Positions 32,950 to 41,101 of a stretch of DNA of 64,000 nucleotides are shown piece after piece. The notes under the pieces were generated by a model. It did not search any database. It had not been told where the DNA came from and saw nothing but the letters and a program-made list of their open reading frames with translations. Each line of letters opens with the position of its first letter. The first letter of the stretch is position 1. The position numbers were made by a program, and so were the translations under genes. Source of the stretch: Streptomyces sp. NL15-2K (lineage in GTDB: Bacteria; Actinomycetota; Actinomycetes; Streptomycetales; Streptomycetaceae); contig NZ_CP130630.1 in assembly GCF_030551255.1 (NCBI RefSeq), positions 7,235,501-7,299,500 on the forward strand, written 5' to 3'.

Positions 32950-33837
32950 TCAGTACGACGAGCCGGACGCGCCCAGTGAACCCGTCGGGTGCCAGACCGT
33001 CTTCGTCTCCAGGAACGCCGTCATGCGGTCGATGCCCGGCGTCTGCGCGTAATCCACAGGCTGTGGACGGAGAACCCGCTTGAGGTTGTCCGCCGCCGCG
33101 ATCTCCAGCTCCTTCGCCAGTACGTCGTCGGCGCCGGCCAGGTCGATCGCGTTGACGTCCTGGTGGGACGCGAGGGGCGTCGCGATCTCCGCCGTACGGC
33201 CGGAGAGGACGTTGACCACGCCGCCGGGGAGGTCCGAGGTGGCCAGTACCTCGCCGAGGGAGAGGGCCGGGAGCGGGGACTTCTCGGAGGCCACCACGAC
33301 CGCCGTGTTGCCCGTCGCGATCACCGGGGCGACGACCGAGACCAGGCCCAGGAAGGACGACTCCTGGGGCGCGACGATCGCCACCACGCCCGTCGGCTCC
33401 GGAGTGGAGAGGTTGAAGAACGGGCCCGCCACCGGGTTGCCGCCGCCGACCACCTGGGCGATCTTGTCGGTCCAGCCGGCGTACCAGACCCAGCGGTCGA
33501 TCGTGGCCTCGACCACCGCGGCCGACTTGGACTTGGAGAGGCCTTCGGCGTCGGCCACTTCGCGCGTGAACTGGTCGCGGCGGCCCTCCAGCATCTCCGC
33601 GACGCGGTACAGGATCTGGCCGCGGTTGTACGCCGTCGCCCCGGACCATGCCCCGAATGCCTTGCGGGCCGCGACCACGGCGTCCCGGGCGTCCTTGCGG
33701 GAGGAGAGCGGTGCGTTGGCCAGCCACTTGCCCTTCGAGTCCGTCACCTCGTACACCCGACCGCTCTCGGAACGCGGGAACTTCCCGCCGACGTACAGCT
33801 TGTAGGTCTTGAAGACGGACAGTCGTGCATCAGACAT
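32950..33837 (-). CDS. Truncated, probably non-catalytic aldehyde dehydrogenase-like protein
   Basis: A 295-aa protein with the ALDH N-terminal and cofactor-domain fold (YKLYVGGKFPRSESG, ARDAVVAARKAFGAWSG, PTGVVAIVAPQESSFLGLVSVVAPVIATGNTAVVVAS). It lacks the usual LELGGK glutamate and the catalytic Cys, and stops about 180 residues short of a full ALDH. The Lys of the KPA cofactor motif is Ser here. Its start overlaps the stop of the full ALDH gene by eight bases. The pair resembles ALDH16, in which a catalytic and a non-catalytic ALDH unit are fused, so this is likely a structural partner rather than a decayed gene. Confidence 0.83.
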   Translation of the reverse strand: MSDARLSVFKTYKLYVGGKFPRSESGRVYEVTDSKGKWLANAPLSSRKDARDAVVAARKAFGAWSGATAYNRGQILYRVAEMLEGRRDQFTREVADAEGLSKSKSAAVVEATIDRWVWYAGWTDKIAQVVGGGNPVAGPFFNLSTPEPTGVVAIVAPQESSFLGLVSVVAPVIATGNTAVVVASEKSPLPALSLGEVLATSDLPGGVVNVLSGRTAEIATPLASHQDVNAIDLAGADDVLAKELEIAAADNLKRVLRPQPVDYAQTPGIDRMTAFLETKTVWHPTGSLGASGSSY

Positions 33838-35260
33838 CGAGGTACGCCTCCAGGCCGTGGCGGCCGCCCTCGCGGCCGAAGCCCGACTCCTTGTAACCGC
33901 CGAACGGCGAGGTCGGGTCGAACTTGTTGAACGTGTTGGACCAGATCACGCCCGCGCGGAGCTTGTTCGCCACCGCCAGGATGCGGGAGCCCTTCTCCGT
34001 CCAGATGCCCGCCGACAGGCCGTACGGGGTGTTGTTGGCCTTGGCGACCGCCTCGTCCGGGGTGCGGAAGGTGAGGACGGACAGCACCGGGCCGAAGATC
34101 TCGTCACGGGCGATGGTGTGCGCCTGGGTGACGTTCGTGAACAGCGTCGGGGCGAACCAGTAGCCGGAGGAGGGCAGTTCGCAGGCCGGGGACCAGCGCT
34201 CGGCACCCTCCGCCTCGCCCTGCTCGGTGAGGGCGGTGATCCGGGCCAGCTGCTCGGCGGAGTTGATCGCGCCGATGTCCGTGTTCTTGTCCAGCGGGTC
34301 GCCGAGGCGGAGGGTGGACAGGCGGCGCTTGAGGGAGTCCAGGAGCTCGTCCTGGATCGACTCCTGGACCAGCAGGCGGGAGCCCGCGCAGCAGACCTGG
34401 CCCTGGTTGAAGAAGATGCCGTTCACGATGCCCTCGACGGCCTGGTCGATCGGGGCGTCGTCGAAGACGATGTTGGCGCCCTTGCCGCCGAGCTCGAGGG
34501 TGAGCTTCTTGCGGCTGCCGGCGACCGTGCGGGCGATCTCCTTGCCCACGGCCGTGGAGCCGGTGAAGGCGACCTTGTCGACGTCGGGGTGCGCGACGAG
34601 CGCGGCACCCGTACTGCCGTCACCCGTCACGATGTTCACGACGCCCTTCGGCAGGCCCGCCTGGCGGCAGATGTCCGCGAAGAACAACGCCGACAGGGGT
34701 GTGGTCTCCGCCGGTTTCAGGACGACCGTGTTGCCGGTCGCCAGGGCCGGGGCGATCTTCCACGCCAGCATCAGGAGGGGGAAGTTCCAGGGGATGACCT
34801 GGCCTGCGACACCGAGGGGCCTGGGGTTCGCGCCGAACCCGGCGTGATCGAGCTTGTCGGCCCAGCCCGCGTAGTAGAAGAAGTGCGCGGCGACCAGGGG
34901 GAGGTCGGCGTCCCTCGTTTCCTTGATGGGCTTGCCGTTGTCGAGGGTTTCCAGGACGGCCAGTTCGCGGCTGCGTTCCTGGATGATCCGGGCGATGCGG
35001 AAGAGGTACTTGGCGCGTTCGGAGCCGGGGAGCGCCGACCACTTCTCGAAGGCCTTGCGGGCGGCCTTGACCGCGCGGTCGACATCCTCCGCGTTGGCCT
35101 GGCTGTACTCCGAGAGCACTTCTTCGGTGGCCGGAGAGACTGTCTTGTTGAGATCCCCACCCGAGCTTTCGACGAACTCCCCGTCGATGAAAAGGCCGTA
35201 CGACGGGGCGATGTCGACGATCGCGCGCGATTCGGGCGCGGGAGCGTACTCGAATGCCAT
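33830..35260 (-). CDS. NAD(P)-dependent aldehyde dehydrogenase
   Basis: A 476-aa catalytic ALDH. It has VIPWNFPLLMLAWKIAPALATGNTVVLKPAE, FTGSTAVGK, the general base in LTLELGGKGA, and the nucleophile in NQGQVCCAGSR, plus DEIFGPVL and the C-terminal SPFGGYKESGFGREGG. Downstream of deoC in the same direction with only three bases between, it could oxidise acetaldehyde released by deoxyribose-phosphate aldolase. It is coupled to the truncated ALDH-like partner that follows. Confidence 0.93.
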   Translation of the reverse strand: MAFEYAPAPESRAIVDIAPSYGLFIDGEFVESSGGDLNKTVSPATEEVLSEYSQANAEDVDRAVKAARKAFEKWSALPGSERAKYLFRIARIIQERSRELAVLETLDNGKPIKETRDADLPLVAAHFFYYAGWADKLDHAGFGANPRPLGVAGQVIPWNFPLLMLAWKIAPALATGNTVVLKPAETTPLSALFFADICRQAGLPKGVVNIVTGDGSTGAALVAHPDVDKVAFTGSTAVGKEIARTVAGSRKKLTLELGGKGANIVFDDAPIDQAVEGIVNGIFFNQGQVCCAGSRLLVQESIQDELLDSLKRRLSTLRLGDPLDKNTDIGAINSAEQLARITALTEQGEAEGAERWSPACELPSSGYWFAPTLFTNVTQAHTIARDEIFGPVLSVLTFRTPDEAVAKANNTPYGLSAGIWTEKGSRILAVANKLRAGVIWSNTFNKFDPTSPFGGYKESGFGREGGRHGLEAYLDV

Positions 35261-35263
35261 GAG

Positions 35264-36223
35264 TCAGTCCACCGTAACGTAGTCGGGGCCGGAGTAGCGG
35301 CCGGTGGCCAGCTTCTGACGCTGCATCAGCAGGTCGTTCAGGAGCGAGGAGGCGCCGAAGCGGAACCAGTGGTTGTCCAGCCAGTCCTCGCCGGCGGTCT
35401 CGTTGACCAGGACCAGGAACTTGATCGCGTCCTTGCTGGTGCGGATGCCGCCGGCCGGCTTCACGCCGACCTGTACCCCGGTCTGGGCGCGGAAGTCGCG
35501 TACGGCCTCCAGCATCAGGAGGGTGTTCGCGGGGGTGGCGTTGACGGCGACCTTGCCGGTGGACGTCTTGATGAAGTCCGCCCCGGCGAGCATGCCGAGC
35601 CAGCTGGCGCGGCGGATGTTGTCGTACGTCGACAGCTCGCCCGTCTCGAAGATGACCTTCAGGCGGGCGGAGGTCCCGCAGGTCTCCTTCACGGCGACGA
35701 TCTCGTCGTACACCTTCATGTAGTTGCCCGCGAGGAACGCCCCCCGGTCGATGACCATGTCGACCTCGTCCGCGCCCGCGGCCACGGCGTCGCGCACGTC
35801 GGCCAGCTTCACCGCGAGCGCGGCGCGGCCCGCCGGGAACGCGGTGGCGACCGAGGCGACCTTCACGTCCGAGCCGGCGACGGCCTCCTTGGCGACGGCC
35901 ACCATGTCGGGGTAGACGCAGACCGCGGCCGTCGCCGGCGTCGTGCGGTCGGTCGGGTCGGGGCGGACCGCCTTGGCGCCGAGCGCCCGGACCTTGCCCG
36001 GGGTGTCCGCGCCTTCCAGCGTCGTCAGGTCGACCATCGAGATGGCGAGGTCGATGGCGTACGCCTTGGCGGTCGTCTTGATGGAACGGGTGCCGAGCGA
36101 GGCGGCGCGCGCCTCCAGGCCGACCGCGTCGACGCCGGGCAACCCGTGGAGGAAGCGGCGCAGCGTGCTGTCGGACGCGGTCACTTCGGTGAGTGCGTGC
36201 GAGGCAGGTGCATGGGTGGGCAT
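35264..36223 (-). CDS. deoC: Deoxyribose-phosphate aldolase
   Basis: A 319-aa class I aldolase that splits 2-deoxyribose 5-phosphate into acetaldehyde and glyceraldehyde 3-phosphate. It has EVDMVIDRGAFL, KVIFETGELST, the Schiff-base lysine in ADFIKTSTGK, and VGVKPAGGIRTSKDA with the second conserved lysine. It is longer at the N-terminus than the roughly 220-260 residues of many DeoC. ATG 36223 was chosen (MPTHAPASHAL), because the frame upstream runs through the CTACGCGCGTAG operator at 36243; GTG 36229 is an alternative. It is the first gene of an operon with the two ALDH genes. Confidence 0.95.
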   Translation of the reverse strand: MPTHAPASHALTEVTASDSTLRRFLHGLPGVDAVGLEARAASLGTRSIKTTAKAYAIDLAISMVDLTTLEGADTPGKVRALGAKAVRPDPTDRTTPATAAVCVYPDMVAVAKEAVAGSDVKVASVATAFPAGRAALAVKLADVRDAVAAGADEVDMVIDRGAFLAGNYMKVYDEIVAVKETCGTSARLKVIFETGELSTYDNIRRASWLGMLAGADFIKTSTGKVAVNATPANTLLMLEAVRDFRAQTGVQVGVKPAGGIRTSKDAIKFLVLVNETAGEDWLDNHWFRFGASSLLNDLLMQRQKLATGRYSGPDYVTVD

Positions 36224-36242
36224 GGTCACCAGACGAGCATAT

Positions 36243-36254
36243 CTACGCGCGTAG
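36243..36254. promoter_or_regulatory. Operator CTACGCGCGTAG upstream of deoC
   Basis: A perfect palindrome, context ATATCTACGCGCGTAGCGG, 20 bases upstream of the deoC start. It is the same 12-mer as at add and the purine nucleoside phosphorylase gene. Confidence 0.7.
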
Positions 36255-36378
36255 CGGCTGTACACCCCGGGAGTGCGGCTCTGTGAAAGGCCGGGGAGGT
36301 GTCCCACCTGCGGCACGGCGTGCGGTGCACGCATGGGCGATCGGATCCAGCGCGGCGGGCTGAGGCAGAATCGGGGCC

Positions 36379-37083
36379 ATGACGACCCCGGATCATCAGT
36401 CACCGTCGCCGCAGCCCCCGGTACCGCCGTCCAGGGACCGGGTCTATCGGTCGCCCTCGGGTATCGCCGGTGGTGTCCTGCTGCTCGGCATCGCCGCGTG
36501 GCTCGGTATCGACGCGATCGTCGCCGGGGACGGGCGGACGCCTTGGCTGGCTCTTGCCGCGCTGATTTTCGTGGTGCCGTTGATCGCGGCGTTCACTCTG
36601 CGACCCGCCGTGTTCGCAGGGGACGACCGGTTGCGGATTCGTAATCCGTTCCGGGTCATTGTGCTGCCCTGGGGCGAGGTCGAGTCGTTGCGCTCCGGGT
36701 ATTCGAACGAGGTGGTGGCCAAGTCCGGCAAGAAGTACCAGCTGTGGGCCATTCCCGTCTCGCTGCGGGCGCGCAAGCGGGCGGCTCGGCGGGAGGCCCG
36801 GAGGGGCGCGGGGGACGACGGTCGTGGCGGCGCGTCCGGGGGCATGCGGGGCGGCATGTTCGGTGGGATGGGAGGCGGTGCCTTCTCGGGGCGGACGCCG
36901 GTGCCGGACGGGCCTGTGCGGGCCGAGGCCGACAAGATCATGGACGAGCTGCGGGGGCTGCTGGAGGCGCGCGGGAAGGCGGAGGCGGCCCAGGGTGAGG
37001 TGAGCGTGCGGTGGGCTTACGAGGTTGTGGGGCCTGCGGTGGCTGGGGCGGTGTTGTTGGCGATTTTGGTGGTGGTGGGGTGA
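36379..37083 (+). CDS. PH-domain membrane protein
   Basis: A 234-aa protein. A Pro-rich cytoplasmic N-terminus is followed by two transmembrane helices (IAGGVLLLGIAAWLGIDAIV; WLALAALIFVVPLIAAFTL). Next comes a bacterial PH-like domain (DDRLRIRNPFRVIVLPWGEVESLRSGYSNEVVAKSGKKYQLWAIPVSL), a Gly/Met-rich basic linker (GGMRGGMFGGMGGG), and a final helix (AGAVLLAILVVVG). Function is unknown; it may sense membrane or ligand state. ATG 36379 lies after GAATCGGGGCC. Confidence 0.82.
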   Translation: MTTPDHQSPSPQPPVPPSRDRVYRSPSGIAGGVLLLGIAAWLGIDAIVAGDGRTPWLALAALIFVVPLIAAFTLRPAVFAGDDRLRIRNPFRVIVLPWGEVESLRSGYSNEVVAKSGKKYQLWAIPVSLRARKRAARREARRGAGDDGRGGASGGMRGGMFGGMGGGAFSGRTPVPDGPVRAEADKIMDELRGLLEARGKAEAAQGEVSVRWAYEVVGPAVAGAVLLAILVVVG

Positions 37084-37171
37084 GTGTGGTGGTGGGGTGA
37101 GTTGGGTGGGGTGGCGCGGGGAAGTGGACGCCGCGGCCACCCCGATGCGTGCGGCTCGAGTGTCGAGGGCC

Positions 37172-38875
37172 TCAGATGCCGGCCGCTGTCGACAGGTCTC
37201 GCTTGATCGTCGCCAGCAGGGTCGTCGCCTTTGCGCGGGCCGTGGGGAGGTCGGCGTGTGTGGCGACGGGGACGACCACTTCCAGGTAGCACTTCAGCTT
37301 GGGTTCCGTGCCGCTGGGGCGGACGATGACGCGGGCGCCGTCGAGGGTGTAGCGGAGACCGTCCGTGGGCGGGAGCCTGTCCGTGCCTTGCGTGAGGTCC
37401 TCGGTGCGGGTGATGGGGAGACCCGCGAGGTGGGTGGGGGGCTGCTCGCGCAGGCGTCGCATCGCGTTCGCGATGAGGGAGAGGTCCTCCACCCGGACCG
37501 AGAGCTGGTCGGTGGCGTGCAGGCCGTGTTCCACCGCGATGTCGTCCAGGAGGTCCAGGAGGGTGCGGTTCTGTGACTTGAGGACGGAGGCCAGTTCCGT
37601 GATCAGGAGCGCGGCCGTGATGCCGTCCTTGTCCCGTACGCCGTCCGGGTCGACGCAGTAGCCGAGGGCTTCCTCGTAGCCGTAGCGGAGGCCTTCCACG
37701 CGGGCGATCCACTTGAAGCCGGTGAGGGTCTCTTCATAGGGGAGGTTCGCCTTTTCGGCGATCCGGCCGAGGAGGGAGGAGGAGACGATGGACTCGGCGA
37801 AGGTGCCGTGCGCTCCGCGGTGGATCAGGTGGGTGGCCAGGAGGGCGCCTACCTCGTCGCCTCGGAGCATGCGCCAATCGGTGGCGGTGGCGGTGGCGGT
37901 GGCGGTGGCGGTGGCGGTGGCGGTGGCCGTGGCCGTGGCCGTGGCGGTGGCGGTGGCGTCCTTGACCGCTACGGCGAGGCGGTCCGCGTCCGGGTCGTTG
38001 GCGATGATCAGGTCGGGGTTCGTCTCGCGGGCCTTGGCGAAGGCGAGGTCCATCGCGCCGGGCTCTTCCGGGTTGGGGAAGGCGACGGTGGGGAAGTCCG
38101 GGTCGGGCTCGGCCTGTTCGGTGACGAGGGCGGGGGCGGGGAAGCCGGCGCGGGCGAAGGCGGCCAGGAGGGTGTCCTTGCCCACGCCGTGCATCGCTGT
38201 GTAGGCCGTGCGGGCGGTGCGGGGGGAGTCGGGGGCGAGGACCGCGTCCGTGCGGGCGAGGTAGGCGTCGAGGACGGTGTCGTCGAGGGTTTCCCAGCCG
38301 GTGGTGGGGCGGGGGACGGTGGTGAGGCTGGGGACGGCGTCGATCTCCGCCGCGATCTCGGCGTCCGCCGGGGGGACGATCTGGGAGCCGTCGCCGAGGT
38401 AGACCTTGTAGCCGTTGTCGCGGGGTGGGTTGTGGCTGGCGGTGACCTCTACGCCGGCCACCGCGCCGAGGTGCCTGATGGCGAAGGCGAGGACCGGGGT
38501 GGGGAGGGGGCGGGGGAGGAGGGCCGCGCGGAGTCCGGCGCCGGTCATGACGGCGGCGGTGTCCTGGGCGAAGTCGGCGGACTTGTGGCGGGCGTCGTAG
38601 CCGATGACGACGAGGCCGTCGGTGTGGCCGTTCTTCTTGAGGTACGCGGCGAGGCCGGCGGCGGCTCGGATGACCACGGAGCGGTTCATGCGCATCGGGC
38701 CGGCTCCCAGTTCGCCGCGGAGGCCTGCGGTGCCGAACTGGAGGGTGCCGCTGAAGCGTGCGGTGAGCTCTTTGACGTCCTGGGCTTCGATGAGCTTGGC
38801 GAGTTCGTCGCGGGTTTCCGCGTCGGGGTCCTCGGTCAGCCATGCCTTGGCCCGGGCGATGAGATCGTCGTGCAC
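37172..38875 (-). CDS. Phosphohexomutase (phosphomannomutase/phosphoglucomutase family)
   Basis: A 567-aa alpha-D-phosphohexomutase interconverting hexose 1- and 6-phosphates; by context it may also serve deoxyribose phosphate salvage. Motifs in order: FGTAGLRGE, the phosphoserine loop TASHNPP, the metal loop NDPDADR, the sugar loop GYEEALGY, and the phosphate-binding RPSGTEPKLK. Right after the metal loop (VAVKD) lies an insertion of 13 Ala-Thr repeats encoded by a hexanucleotide repeat (37880-37957), between conserved blocks. The start is GTG 38875. Exact substrate preference cannot be read from sequence. Confidence 0.92.
   Translation of the reverse strand: MHDDLIARAKAWLTEDPDAETRDELAKLIEAQDVKELTARFSGTLQFGTAGLRGELGAGPMRMNRSVVIRAAAGLAAYLKKNGHTDGLVVIGYDARHKSADFAQDTAAVMTGAGLRAALLPRPLPTPVLAFAIRHLGAVAGVEVTASHNPPRDNGYKVYLGDGSQIVPPADAEIAAEIDAVPSLTTVPRPTTGWETLDDTVLDAYLARTDAVLAPDSPRTARTAYTAMHGVGKDTLLAAFARAGFPAPALVTEQAEPDPDFPTVAFPNPEEPGAMDLAFAKARETNPDLIIANDPDADRLAVAVKDATATATATATATATATATATATATATDWRMLRGDEVGALLATHLIHRGAHGTFAESIVSSSLLGRIAEKANLPYEETLTGFKWIARVEGLRYGYEEALGYCVDPDGVRDKDGITAALLITELASVLKSQNRTLLDLLDDIAVEHGLHATDQLSVRVEDLSLIANAMRRLREQPPTHLAGLPITRTEDLTQGTDRLPPTDGLRYTLDGARVIVRPSGTEPKLKCYLEVVVPVATHADLPTARAKATTLLATIKRDLSTAAGI
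37880..37957 (-). repeat. Hexanucleotide tandem repeat inside the phosphohexomutase gene
   Basis: Thirteen copies of a 6-bp unit: GGTGGC on the plus strand (ten exact, three CGTGGC variants at 37928-37945). On the coding strand it reads GCCACC, giving (Ala-Thr)13 near residues 307-332. The unit length keeps the frame when copies are gained or lost. Confidence 0.95.
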
Positions 38876-39310
38876 GGTCGGTCAGCCTCTCGTTTCGGTT
38901 CGTGCGGGTGCGGTTGCCTCCGGCGGTTGGGCCGGGGGTGCCTGCGGCGGCCTGTGCGTGTGCCTCCGGCGCTTGGGCGGGATGCCTGCGGCGGCCTGTG
39001 CGGGTTCGGTGGGGGTGCGGGTAGCGCCTGCGGGTTCGGTGGGGGTCGGGGCCGTGTCGGGGGGTGTCCGTCCTCGGAACGGCGCGGAATCGGTCACTTA
39101 CCAGCGTGCCCGTGTTGACGCGCCAACCGCTGCGGGCGGACACCCCCCCGACACGTCCCCTTGCCGCCGTACGCGACTGCGGGTCCGCTCAGCTGCGGCA
39201 GCCGGTCCCGCCCAGCTGCGGGCCCCGTAACGCCGGGCTGCGCGACCCACCCCCGGTCGGCACCCACGCCGGGTGACCGGACACGCAGGGTGCCTGGACC
39301 TACCCCCGGC
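38876..39310. repeat. Intergenic spacer with imperfect repeats
   Basis: 435 bases between the phosphohexomutase start and the purine nucleoside phosphorylase stop. From 38895 to 39060 it carries imperfect direct repeats: GCCTCCGGCGnTTGGGC (two), GCCTGCGGCGGCCTGTGCG (two) and GCGGGTTCGGTGGGGGT (two). A 71-codon minus-strand frame over these repeats encodes only Pro/Thr/Ala-rich sequence and is not called. No promoter could be assigned. Confidence 0.5.
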
Positions 39311-40141
39311 CTACAACCGCCCCAGCACCTGCGCCAGCAGCGACCCCATCCGCGTCGCGCTGTCGCGGCCCGCCTGGAGGACCTCCTCGTGGTTCAGCGG
39401 CTCGCCCGTCATGCCGGCGGCGAGGTTGGTCACCAGGGAGATGCCCAGGACCTCGGCGCCCGCCTCACGCGCGGCGATCGCCTCCAGGACCGTCGACATG
39501 CCCACCAGGTCCGCGCCTATGACCCGGGACATGCGGACCTCGGCCGGCGTCTCGTAGTGCGGGCCGGGGAACTGGGCGTAGACGCCCTCCTCCAGAGTGG
39601 GGTCGACCTCCTTGCACAGGGCGCGCAGGCGCGGGGAGTACAGGTCGGTGAGGTCGACGAAGTTGGCGCCGATGATGGGGGAGGCGGCCGTCAGGTTGAT
39701 GTGGTCGCTGATCAGGACCGGCTGGCCGGGGCGCATGCCCTCGCGCAGGCCGCCGCAGCCGTTGGTGAGGATGATCGTCTTGCTGCCGGCGGCGACGGCC
39801 GTGCGGACGCCGTGGGCCACGGCGGCCACTCCGCGGCCCTCGTAGTAGTGCGTACGGCCGAGGAAGACCAGGGCACGCTTGTCGCCGATGGTGTACGAGC
39901 GGATCTTGCCTCCGTGGCCCTCGACCGCGGGGGGCGGGAAGCCGGGCAGCTCGGTGACCTGGAACTCGGCGTCGGGGACACCCAGGGCGTCCACGGCCGG
40001 CGCCCAGCCGGAGCCCATCACGAGGGCGACGTCGTGGGTCTCGGCGCCCGTCAGTTCGCGCAGGCGAGCGGCGGCGGCGTCGGCGGCGGCGTGGGGGTCG
40101 CCCTGGAGGTCGTCCGGAAGAAGAGATGCGTTCACGCGCAC
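39311..40141 (-). CDS. punA: Purine nucleoside phosphorylase (trimeric type)
   Basis: A 276-aa enzyme cleaving purine (deoxy)nucleosides with phosphate. Trimeric-PNP motifs: [11 protein letters not shown] (phosphate loop), [38 protein letters not shown] (base-binding Glu region) and [20 protein letters not shown] with LVTNLAAGM. The start is GTG 40141. Together with adenosine deaminase and deoC it forms a complete route from deoxyadenosine to deoxyribose phosphate and acetaldehyde. The operator CTACGCGCGTAG lies 20 bases upstream of the start. Confidence 0.95.
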   Translation of the reverse strand: MRVNASLLPDDLQGDPHAAADAAAARLRELTGAETHDVALVMGSGWAPAVDALGVPDAEFQVTELPGFPPPAVEGHGGKIRSYTIGDKRALVFLGRTHYYEGRGVAAVAHGVRTAVAAGSKTIILTNGCGGLREGMRPGQPVLISDHINLTAASPIIGANFVDLTDLYSPRLRALCKEVDPTLEEGVYAQFPGPHYETPAEVRMSRVIGADLVGMSTVLEAIAAREAGAEVLGISLVTNLAAGMTGEPLNHEEVLQAGRDSATRMGSLLAQVLGRL

Positions 40142-40160
40142 GAGAGTAGCCGGTCAGGGC

Positions 40161-40172
40161 CTACGCGCGTAG
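40161..40172. promoter_or_regulatory. Operator CTACGCGCGTAG upstream of punA
   Basis: The third perfect copy of the 12-bp palindrome, context CCTACGCGCGTAGATGAG on the plus strand, 20 bases upstream of the punA start codon. Confidence 0.7.
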
Positions 40173-40246
40173 ATGAGAGAGCTCATGGGATGGGGATCGT
40201 TGTCTCGTCGTTTCCAATGAGGGCGTACGTGCGACGGCCGGTGTGG

Positions 40247-40528
40247 TCAGTCACCCGTGACGAAAATGTCCTTGTCGCTGAAGACTTCGACAATGAAGAT
40301 CAGGAGTCGGCCCACGCTGACGGTGTACTCGATGAGGATGTTCTGCGTCAGCCGGATCGTCCGGTCGTCTCCGGTGGAGCTTATGGGCCGGGACAGGTCG
40401 GGAAACGGGTCCTGGGCGAGCATCGAGATGCCCTTGTCGAACGCGGCGCGCTGCTGTTCGTCGAGCCGGTCCCGAGCCGCTGCCGCCTGCTCGGTGTAGT
40501 GAACGGTGTACACATTCCTGCCGGTCAT
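40247..40528 (-). CDS. RelE/ParE-like protein without a visible antitoxin
   Basis: A 93-aa protein with a RelE-fold pattern: YTVHYTEQAAAARDRLDEQQRAAFDKGISMLAQDPFPD, then DRTIRLTQNILIEYTVSVGRLLIFIVEVF. The Arg-rich active-site stretch is weak compared with the toxin at 12709. There is no room for an antitoxin on either side (about 50 bases upstream, 105 downstream). It may be an orphan or inactive toxin, or a domesticated protein. The start ATG 40528 is supported by the conserved fold beginning at residue 6. Confidence 0.72.
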   Translation of the reverse strand: MTGRNVYTVHYTEQAAAARDRLDEQQRAAFDKGISMLAQDPFPDLSRPISSTGDDRTIRLTQNILIEYTVSVGRLLIFIVEVFSDKDIFVTGD

Positions 40529-40580
40529 CGCGCTCTCCAGTTTCTGCGTCGATCCCGGTCCAGTTTGGGGTGAGATGCCC

Positions 40581-41018
40581 TCAGCACGGCCGTTTCCGCA
40601 GCTCCATCACGTAATCGTGTGGTGCTCCCGCCGACTCGGCGGCATCGGCGATCTCCCCGAGATAACGGGCCGACGGCAGGCCCCCCTCGTAGCCGTTGAG
40701 GACGTACGTCCAGGCCTGTTCCTGGCCGTCGAGGGTGTGGACGTGGACCCGCATGCGGCGGTAGATGTCCAGGCCCGCGCCCTCCCAGCGGTCCATGGAG
40801 TCCTCGTCCATGGGGGCGATGTCGTAGAGCGCCACGAAGACCTGGGCGATGGGGTCCTCGACGATCGTGGCCACGGCGCCCTCCCAGCCCATGTGCTCGC
40901 CGCCGAAGGTCAGCCGCCAGCCGTTCAGCCAGCCTGTCGCACGCAGTGGTGAGTGCGGTGCGCGGCGGGTCATCAGCCGCGCGTCGAGGTTGCCGGCGTA
41001 GGCGGCGTAGAGCGACAT
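40581..41018 (-). CDS. Gamma-glutamylcyclotransferase-like protein
   Basis: A 145-aa protein beginning MSLYAAYAGNLDARLMTRRAP, which is the YxYGSN-like substrate loop of the GGCT fold. It continues with GWRLTFGG and AVATIVEDP, a conserved acidic position in LYDIAPMDEDSMDRWEGA, and YVLNGYEGGLPSARYLGEI. It probably acts on a gamma-glutamyl or similar amide substrate. ATG 41018 starts exactly at the fold; the longer frame to 41102 lacks homology. Confidence 0.83.
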   Translation of the reverse strand: MSLYAAYAGNLDARLMTRRAPHSPLRATGWLNGWRLTFGGEHMGWEGAVATIVEDPIAQVFVALYDIAPMDEDSMDRWEGAGLDIYRRMRVHVHTLDGQEQAWTYVLNGYEGGLPSARYLGEIADAAESAGAPHDYVMELRKRPC

Positions 41019-41101
41019 GCGTCGAGGGTACGGCAGGGGTCGCGGGTGCCTCAGCCGTCGCGTGGGCCCCGGGGGAGTGGCGTTTGGTGGCGTGCGGGAC
41101 A

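Noticed and set aside
33809..36286. 825-codon plus-strand frame
   Set aside because: Antisense to the ALDH and deoC genes, whose motifs are clear on the minus strand.
37880..37957. CRISPR-like or regulatory repeat array
   Set aside because: Units are 6 bp without spacers and lie in frame inside a conserved enzyme gene.
38882..39097. 71-codon minus-strand open frame
   Set aside because: Only Pro/Thr/Ala repeats produced by the underlying DNA repeats; no ribosome-binding site or conserved motif.
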